From Edolisoma coerulescens (taxonomy: Eukaryota; Chordata; Aves; Passeriformes; Campephagidae), in contig VWZW01000481.1 of NCBI GenBank assembly GCA_013397115.1, forward strand, positions 780,685 through 844,684: DNA of 64,000 bases. Reading direction: 5' to 3'. Under the pieces are notes generated by a model that was not told the DNA's origin, did no database searches, and worked only from the letters and a program-made list of their open reading frames with translations. The position numbers and the translations under genes were made by a program. The first letter of the stretch is position 1, and every line of letters starts with the position of its first letter. Below, piece after piece: positions 55,601 to 64,000 of this stretch.

Positions 55601-56782
55601 TGGAAGTATTCTGTGCCATGCTACACCATTTGCCATTTACACAACATTGCAATGAAGGCCCAGGTAAGTGACTTTATTATTATTACTTTTTTCGATGTAA
55701 TGAGCCTGAAATGGTATTTCTGGAGCCTTGAAGCTGCCAGTACTACATTCTGTCTCTGGAAGACAGGAGGTGAAAAAACTAGCATAGTGGATGATTCTTC
55801 CTACTGTGACACTATTGGGACTGATCAATTAAGCCACTGAAATATGCATGCCCAGGGAACAGAAGAATTGTTGATGATATAATACTTCTGCTGTCTGATT
55901 TCAGATGCTCATTTAAGTAGTAAATGATTCAGCTATTGGGCTCTTGGATTCTGTGCTTTTTAAAAATGTAGATATATGCAAATGGCATTAAAAGGTGGAC
56001 TCTGAGAGTTTATTCAGAGCTCATTCACCCTCTCTGCCCCATGCAGGGTCAGTCATGTGTATGATGCTCCTTCACTCAGTCTATTCTTCAAGATCTCTGG
56101 TGGTGGATTCTCCTTCCAAAGCTTCCTTCCTCAAGCAGGCCATTTCTCTAGTTTAAAATTTATACTTTTGAAAAGCTGTTCTGATTCATATCTGTGATCC
56201 TTCCTACTGCATCAGAAGCCCATACATTTATCCCTGTCCACTATAAGTGCTGGTATCAAATTGTCCCCATTCTCTTTGAAACAGATTTTTACTTGCTTTT
56301 ACCACTTTTAATTCCTTTTCAATCTCTCTCTTTGGTTAAACAACATTGAAAGGCCTACTAAAATCAAATATATGGTAAGTACTTTGTCTGCCCTATCCAA
56401 GGGGCTTGATATTTTGCTATAAAAGGAAATGAGACTGCTTTGGCAGCAGTTGTTCTTGAAAAATTAGTGTTGGACATTATCTTCTTCCTAACTTTGAAGT
56501 AATTCAAAATTGTTAGCTTGATAATTTTTTCACAGAGTTTTTTTTTGGGCTCTCTCTCTCCCTCTTTCAAGCAATAAACTTTTATTATTGTTTTAATTTG
56601 AAATTCAACTTTGTCCTGTGTTATTTTTTTGCACAATAATATGTATTATGCAAAAAAAAATTTAACTGAAAACAAACTGAGTGGATTAGTTCATTGTTCA
56701 AATAATGTGGTGTTCTGAAGTCTTTCTTTGGTATTGGCATTCTCATTTCTTTTTAGGGAATTTTTAGTTTTGAAATTCTGAT

Positions 56783-56800
56783 ATACATATATATATATAT
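56783..56800. repeat. (AT)n microsatellite
   Basis: Alternating ATATAT flanked by ACAT and GTAT, in non-coding flank. Confidence 0.9.
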
Positions 56801-57199
56801 GTATCCGAGTAAGTAGGTTGTATGTTTTCTTTGTTGAGATGCCTTGGATACTTGGCTGCACAGAAAACATTATTTCAGTGATAGAGCTTTTCATTTTTTT
56901 CTTGTTTTAAAAATTGTGTGATTGGGAGACTGTGTTTTTGTTTGCATGCAGTATGTCTTTACTTGCAAGTTTCATTGTTTAGAAATACAGCATGATAGTC
57001 TATAAATAAAAGTAAGTGGGATGAGTTAACACACACTAGTGAGGAATTTCAGACTTCTTTTTAGCCAAAGAGAATGTAAAAGTTTGGTCTAACACCTAAA
57101 AAGTCTTTTTTGAGAGTACAGTCAGTCACAGTATAGACAACTGTTCTGTTTCCTTTTTTCTTCCTCTTCTTTTTTTTTTTCCTTGTATTTGTTTTAATA

Positions 57200-57345
57200 A
57201 ATCACAGAATCACAGATTATTCTGGTTGGAAGAGACCCACAAGGATCATCAAAGTCCAGCTCCTGACCCTACACAGGACGAACCCAAGAATCACAAATGC
57301 TAGCAGCCATGTTGGAAACAACGTTATCAAGCCTCTGCTTGGGAT
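57200..57345 (-). mobile_element. CR1-type LINE 3' fragment
   Basis: It begins with the typical complementary-strand tail ATCACAGAATCACAGA, then TGGTTGGAAGAGACCC, AAGGATCATCAAAGTCCAGC and CAGGACGAACCCAAGAATCA. This order is diagnostic of avian CR1 3' ends. It is 5'-truncated without coding sequence and is the clearest CR1 copy in the window. Confidence 0.9.
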
Positions 57346-58560
57346 TTTTGTTTGATTGGTTGTTTGATTGGGGTTTTTTTTTTTGGTCTTCTAATTCGTT
57401 CAAAGATACTGGTCAGTTGCTACTGGTTCTACTATTCACGTTTGAACCGGCCGTGTTTGCCATTTAGTAAAGTATATACAATTATTCTTGTTGGCCTAAT
57501 CTTTGGCAATACTGAGTTTCAAAAGATGGACGGGATCGGATCAGATAAAATTTGACAACACACATTTCAGATTCACAGTATTTCCATATCCGGTATCCAC
57601 ACGTCAGTTCCTGGGAGTTTCCCATTCAATTAAAGTATGTTCTAGCTCTGAAGATCTTGGACAAAACCCTAGGATATCAGACTTTCTCAGTTCTTTGTGG
57701 GTAGCAGCAACCCTTTTGTATAGGATCAGAGGAATTTTGTAATGGTCTTGGCTGGAATTTTTCTCTTGTTATGCCAGGTTGTTGGTCACACTTTGACTGT
57801 GCTCCATGGAGATAGACTGGAAATCTCTGGAATACACCCCACTGTAGAAATGAAAGATGCTATTAACAGCAATATTGAATATTTGGAAGAAGAAAAGGCT
57901 TCCTGTGTTTAAGGCTATGAGGAAACAGGATGTGAGATAATTAGCCATAATTTATAATATGTAGCCATATTGTTTCCTCGGCAAGAAGTGGGATGGGTGT
58001 TATCCTGTCATGGAGACACCATTCTTTAATTATTCCGAGAGTTCCCAAGAGCGTTTTGCAAATATCCTAATACTGTGCTGTGACAAACCGCATTTATTCA
58101 CAGTCTTAAGATAAAAAATCCTCAGAGCTTTTAACACTAGTATGTACTTACCTTGCAATTTCTACCAAAAATCCAACAGTGCACTCCTTAGCAAAAATAG
58201 CCACCATTCTTTCCTTGTTCCAGGATATTAGTTCTAATTTGTGGGATGATGACCTGTCTAACCAATTTAGTCCATTGAACTTAAGCTGAACCATACTACG
58301 TAATGTTTGTCTTCACCACCCTGAACAGGCTTACTGGTTTCACTCAAACTTGGTGTAACAAAAGGCTGAGATAAATATTGTTTAAAGTGTTGGGTGTAAG
58401 TACCAGCCTTCATCTTAGAAGAGCTGTAGGAGATAGTTATATAAAAGCGAAGTTAAACTCAAAGGCACACATGGGCTTGAACTCATTGGATGGAAAGGTT
58501 TTGCTGTGAGACTGTGTGTGACAGAGCGAGAGGAGGATGAGAGGGAATGAAGTTAACTGG

Positions 58561-58650
58561 TGTGATGGTTTAACCCCAGCCAGCAGCCAAGCCCCAGGCA
58601 GCTGGACTCCATAGATGGAGGAACTGCTCTTTATTGTGTGCCAGCACTTG
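58561..58650 (-). mobile_element. end of a bird endogenous retrovirus LTR
   Basis: The plus strand begins TGTGATGGTTTAACCCCAGC, then CAGCAGCCAAGC and GCAGCTGGACTCC. This strongly resembles the terminal 50 bp of an LTR family abundant in neoavian genomes. From recall of that family, the usual LTR sense reads the other way, so this would be its U5 end on the minus strand. Similarity fades after about 50 bp, so most of the LTR is diverged or lost. No functional viral gene is present. Confidence 0.5.
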
Positions 58651-59105
58651 CAGACATCAACAAACTTAGCAGAGAGTGTTCCTTCACTATCTTTTTTTCT
58701 TATTTTTGTTTACCTCAAGGGGTGAAAACGTCTCATCTATCAAGAGTTTATGCAATCTGAACCATACTGGAGAACATTATAATACTGCAATCTAATAGCC
58801 TTGTTTCATGTGAATCAATATTTTTGTACTCATATGAATATCTAAAAGATTTTTTTTTTTTTTTAAACAGATGCACAGTGTCCATTAGTTGATTTTTTTA
58901 CATGATAGATATGGACAGATTGATTTTTCTGAAATTCCTTATTTAACCTTGAGAGGTTAAGAACACTCTTTGGCCTTTGCTGGTTCTGCTATAGAAGAAC
59001 TACTTATATTTCATTTAAAATGCTGAATCTTTATCACAGGTTTAAGTTCTCTAAAGTATTGATTAACTACTACAGTTCAAAGGTGCTTTGACATCTTCAT
59101 TTTCC

Positions 59106-59747
59106 TTAGTTGTCCAGCATGTTGAATCCTGCAATGTCCTTTGCCCTTCCTTGAGATTTTGAATACACCAGATTTCTCAAAATTTCCTGCACTTGCCACT
59201 CTTCCTGTTGAGGAAATCTGTATCCATAACTTTGTGGTTTAGCAATGGCAGTAGCAGGATGAACAGGAGTCTCTGAAATGCAGCCTACCACACCATCAAG
59301 TTGTGGTGCAAGAGAAGTTAAAGAATATGATGCAGAACAGTGTCTCCAGAAAATGTCTGTCTTTTCATACCAAGAGACATTGCCTTCCCCTCCTGCCTAA
59401 TCTGTCCCTCTCCCAAAGGTTTCCACTTTTGAAAAAAAGAAACCCAACCAGGCACAATACAAATAAATCCCAAACTGATGGTTCTTTACAATAATCTGCC
59501 ATGCAGTTTGAAACATTGTTTCTGCTCTCTGTTGTGACGCAGTAACCATCAGCAAAATGGAAAAGCAGATAACCAGAGATGGTAATAACCTCTTTGATTG
59601 CTCCACATGAGTCAGTTGAGCTTGTCTGGAAGTACCCAGAGAGGGCAGAATACAATCCATGTTCACTTTTGGTAGTGTTTTGGTGAGGTGGTGATGAGAA
59701 AAAATGATTTTACTTAATTGTTTTGATTTTGAGATAATTAATTTCAT
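59106..59747 (-). pseudogene. decayed open frames, possible retroviral remnant
   Basis: Three overlapping or adjacent minus-strand frames (59397-59747, 59365-59655, 59106-59291) shift reading frame and carry stops. The first has a hydrophobic segment, LLPSLVICFSILLMV, like a signal or membrane segment. They lie to the right of the LTR end, where an internal region would sit for a minus-strand provirus. No diagnostic retroviral motif is visible, so the link rests on position alone, and the frames may be chance. Confidence 0.15.
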
Positions 59748-61550
59748 CTTTTCGCTAAGTCTGAGTCAGCCAAGCCTGTTGATTCCCTGTGATGGATGCA
59801 TGGCTCTTCTTCACAGAAGGCAGAAAACAGAGATGTAATTAAGTGTCTCAGAGGTGGAAAAAAGAGTTGCTCTGAAGCAGCAGATCTCAGTGGCTGGGCA
59901 GCTTCTTGGAGGACTTTCTTCTATTAACTACTTCTAGAGTTGTATGTGTTTCTTTAAATGCATTCAGAAAATGTCAGGTCCTAAGCACAACAGGCAATAA
60001 TCCAAGTGACTAAAATAACAAAACTTGGCCATAACTTTTAAAAAAATAATTTCAGGCTTCAGATTATTTTCTGTATAGCTCACATGAATTACATCAATTG
60101 CCAACACCACCACCATCAGCTTTTCCAAACAGCCGTTTAGTTTTGTATTATCATCAAATACTTTATCTTGATAGCATAATTACTGATTTGCTGCACCCAA
60201 ACTGGGCTATGTTATTACAGTCCCTAGACAGTAATCCCCATCTGATCACCCAGTAGAGTCAGCCGAGACGTTGCTAGCTAATGGTACAATACAAACTGAA
60301 GTGCTGTTCACTATCTAATAAACACATTTGTTCATAGCACACTCGCTAATAAGGGCACCACTAAAAAGAACATCCCTTAATCATATATAATACCACTGGA
60401 GTATTTTTAGTGCATACTAAACCATTTTTTTACCCAAAAGAAGAACTAAGCATCCACCAGTAAAAGTACACCCCACTTTATACACTCTGAGAACAGTATG
60501 TTCAAAATTGTGTTGAAATTAATTATTTCTGACATTTCCCCCAAAATAACACTTTAACAAGCCTCTGCTTGTCTGCAGCTGCTCAAGATGACATTATGGA
60601 AGAAGGCAGCTAGGTGGAGGAGTTGTTCATGTTATGGTGCTCCCATTCATGCAGCCACCATCGAGGCTGGACTAGAGGAGGTGTTAGCTTATGCTCTGAG
60701 AAGAGTTTTGTTGAATTGCTGAAATTACCCACAGGTTATAAAATTAAGGAGAAATTTAATTATTTCCTAGGTCCATCATCACATGCTTTGGGTTTTTTCT
60801 AGGCTGTTTTGATTTATTTTGTTCTATGGTTACATTAAAAAATATTCTTGTCACTTAAGCCAGGATTTTTTCCAGTGAAGCTTTTTCCACCTGAAGTTTG
60901 CTTGTCCTTTGTATTTAAAATGCTGAAAGAAAAGTTTAGCCAAAACTCTAAGCACTTTAACACCTGTACATACTAACTAAAAATAGGGAAGTAACCTTCC
61001 CAATAATAATTCTGTGACTTGAGCACCTTCAGATTACCCCCTCTGCTGCAGTCTTTGGCGCCAGAGCCATGTGGCACACTGCCTGCCATGGGGCCCCTAT
61101 CCCGGCTGCTCTCAGCTCTGTGTGGCAGAACAGCGAGGCTGTTGTGGTATGAACACATCACACAAGCAAGGCTCATAGGACACAGAGGTGGAAGACAAAT
61201 TTTGGAGTAGTGTCTGAAAGGAAAAGCCATAATCTCTTCAATAGACCCAGCAGATAAAAAGAGGGACTGGGTTGTAGCTATCATATAATGTCAGAAATCA
61301 GAAGGGATCTGAGCCATCAAACCCAATTAGCCAGCTATTGAAGGAAAGAACATCTTAATTATCTTCTTCCCCCAATACCTTGCTGCTACCATAGACCTAT
61401 TTAGGTGGAGTGCCTGCAGGTAACTGCTCTTGTTGCCCACAACTCCTTAGTGAGATGTTGTCCTTCGTGGTCTGTGTCTTCTTGTTACACTGGATATATC
61501 CATGTGATATGCCTACATAGGATGGTTATGTATCCATTTGTTTATCAGAC

Positions 61551-61590
61551 AGAATTCACAGAATCACAGAGTGCCTGTGGTTGGGAAAGT
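61551..61590 (-). mobile_element. short CR1 tail fragment
   Basis: AATTCACAGAATCACAGAGT followed by TGGTTGGGAAAG is the extreme 3' end of a CR1 element read on the complementary strand. Only about 40 bp remain. Confidence 0.6.
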
Positions 61591-61632
61591 GTGTTTTTAT
61601 TAAAATGTGTATTTATTAAAATGTGTATTTTC
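61589..61632. repeat. 16-bp tandem repeat
   Basis: The unit TTTATTAAAATGTGTA is repeated twice with a partial third copy, directly next to the CR1 tail. Confidence 0.85.
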
Positions 61633-64000
61633 ATTCGATTCTGAACTGACTAATAATTCTTGAAAATTTTAAATGGAAACAAAACCTGCATATGCTAGCT
61701 ACAGTTGTCCGCATTTTCTCAAACTTTAGTTACCTGGATAATTGTGGGAAACGATGCAAAGTCCTTTTTGAATAGGACCTCTTCCCCAAATGAGCGTCAG
61801 GATGAGCAGTTGGCAAACCCCATCAGAGAACCTTCCTGGGGCAGCTCCTGTAAAGCAGGCAGCAAGCACCTGTTGTACGCCGGCAGCCACAGAAGGTGCC
61901 CATTAGCACAACCAGCCGCACGGTGGAGCTAGGTTTGAGGAGACGGAGGTCAAAGCATCCCAGGAGATGCTCCTTCTGGCTTTGGGAAGAGAGGTGCTGC
62001 CTCCCAGAGTGCTGACAGGCTTCCTGCTTGTTGTCTTCCAGACATAAATGATCCGTAGGCTTTCAAATAGAGAGCAAACGCACAGAGAAAAAGCAGTTGT
62101 CAACAGGGAAGAGGTTTAGCAAGCTCTTCAGCAAAGCTAAATAGCGAGATTGAGTGCCAGTGAGCACAGGACCCTGGCTACACACCTGACTGCTGCAATG
62201 AAAACATAAGATTAGGGGGAAAGTTTAATTTTCTAGATGTTGGATATCGTGACTAATTTCCACCAAAAAAATGTGTTTCATCAGGATCTAAAACACAGCC
62301 TATGACTTGGAATATGGCTGCAGTTGTTTCTGTGGACATTGCTAGCTGTGAATGAGAGGTTTAACTGAGCAGTAGCATCCTGCATTTCCAGAAAAAAAAA
62401 AAAAAGAGGATTACGGCAGCAATTCCTTTCAGACAATTCTTCTATTCACTGAAATGAAATCAGTTCAAAATTAATTGTCATGTTACGTATCAGTTAACCA
62501 CACCATTTGGAGGAGATATGGAATTTCTCTCTCCTGATGGAGTTTCCCAGCGGCCAGGCAGGAGAAGCTGTAGGTGGCACCATGGCATCCTGCAGGAGGT
62601 GCTGGGCAGTTCTGACTCATAACTGAGCTGGTGAACAGATACCACTGACTCGGTGGAGACGCCACTTTTATGTCACGTTGCAATATCCCTCCCTCCAGCA
62701 GCCCTCCTGGCCTCTATACATTACCCATCCGTGGCTTTCCCCACCAGATAATCACTTATTCACCCTCTTCCTTCCACCCATCACAAACACTCCATTGTAC
62801 AGCACCAATACCGCTAGGTTTTGCTGTAGTTTTATTCCAGTTATCCTTTTTTAGAGAGGGCTAAAATCTGTGACTGAGCACAATGACTGTCCCTTAGGGA
62901 AAGGGACAGCCAAAGACATTATTAGTTCCTATTAAGTGGCGATGCCAAAACTTCACAGGATCAGGTTTTATATGACCGGATATATTTAGCAATTTGGCAG
63001 TACTGTAAGTGAGGATGTGCATCATTTCCTGGGATTGTCAAGCCTTTGATGGAACTCTTGGAATGCAATGAATAATATTATTACAATACTGTACTTTCTT
63101 AAACATAGTGGGCATAATTAAAGTCCCACCCACAGAGGTCAGATCCATCTGACTCACTATTGTTAAGAGTCAAGAGACTTCCATTTATTTTAACAATGGT
63201 CTGTTTAGAATGTGAAGTCAATGGATTTCTTGCCTTTGTGGAAGGTGTCATTTTACTATGTCAGGGACAATGTGGAGTTCTGGAGTAAAACTATAAATAG
63301 AGTCCAGATACTGTTGGATCTGGTTGTCACTTAACGAAAGTTAAATCTGCTTTGATTAAATCAGTGAAATTATTATTTTCATCAGTGTATTATCTGGTCT
63401 GGTATATTTAGAATGGGTCTATACCTTTAAAGGTAGGATTGCTAAACCAATAACAGTATAGGCTATATGAAACAATAACGCTTTTAAAAATTCAGGGGTT
63501 TTAGGTATTTTGCTTACTCCTTTCATCACAGTGAACTGGATTAGAGAAAAAATTATATTTCTCATTTTTATGTCAGTTTTACCATCTGCTTTTGCAGAAG
63601 CACAGAACTGATGCACTGTATTTGTATCAAGCATTGCATTGGGACTTTTAAGGGGATCCCATTAGGAGAAAAAGAGTTTAAACTGTTATTACCAATAATA
63701 GCAAAATAATTATTAATGAAAGCCATTAGCAAAAAGCAGTCTCTATTTTTTAGCTAATTAGTCAATGGATTTGATAGCTGTCAGTATAAAATCAGTTTCA
63801 TGGGTTTGCTGATATGGCCACTTAGATCCAGATCTTCAGAGGCATTTGGGTTTGGAAATCCAGGGCAAGCCTGGTGCTTGTGTTTATTATTAGGAGCCTG
63901 AAAAACTCTGTGGAGTCAGACATTAGTCCTGCTAATGGAAACACCTTAATCTGTACTTAACTCTGTTGCTTTGAACAGTCTGGTTGTCAAGCTTAAAAAG

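Larger units (their letters stand above)
52832..64000. other. 5' flank of SCAF11, no gene recognised
   Basis: About 11 kb upstream of the SCAF11 promoter without a recognisable exon on either strand. It contains CR1 fragments near 57200 and 61551, an LTR end at 58561, an AT microsatellite at about 56783-56800 and a short tandem repeat near 61589. In human the next gene on this side is SLC38A1, also transcribed in the SCAF11 direction; none of its transporter exons is seen here. Confidence 0.6.

Noticed and set aside
61280..61345. Sequence reading like a degenerate CR1 (AGAAGGGATCTGAGCCATC)
   Set aside because: Too short and diverged to separate from chance; no tail or target-site signal.

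Overview
This window is vertebrate nuclear DNA, most likely from a bird. The intron-rich gene, a CpG-island promoter, sparse CR1-type LINE fragments and the end of an LTR of a type common in bird genomes all point that way. The species cannot be named from the sequence. I see no bacterial, phage or CRISPR features.

One gene fills about 49 kb of the 64 kb: SCAF11 (SR-related CTD-associated factor 11, also called SFRS2IP or SIP1), on the minus strand. I rebuilt 14 coding exons plus a probable non-coding first exon. The coding exons join in one open frame of 4,128 nt, or 1,375 residues plus stop, with matching phases at every junction. From N to C terminus the protein has a RING finger with an Asp as last ligand, a poorly conserved linker spread over six small exons, and a 2.5-kb exon. 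That exon encodes a basic patch, an acidic region, an RS/SPKR-rich region and an RG-rich patch. A nine-proline stretch and a C-terminal helical domain shared with the SCAF family follow.

Layout: 1-2947 is 3' flank with no recognised gene. 2948-5833 is the last exon with a long 3' UTR. 6179-26671 holds the dense cluster of coding exons. The RING exon lies at 35724-35878 and the start-codon exon at 36726-36801. A 15-kb first intron then leads to a CpG island at about 51780-52830, which is broken by a 574-base assembly gap. From 52832 to 64000 is gene-free flank with repeat fragments. In human, SCAF11 lies between ARID2 and SLC38A1, but neither neighbour's coding sequence is recognisable here.

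The observations most worth checking are these: an open 161-codon exon-like block with splice signals inside intron 10, whose phase does not fit the flanking exons (a possible poison exon); a run of about 21-residue tandem repeats in the acidic region; a GC-AG intron; a gapped promoter with a GGGCC-type repeat at its edge; and an LTR end with decayed reading frames beside it. I found no previously undescribed multi-gene system.
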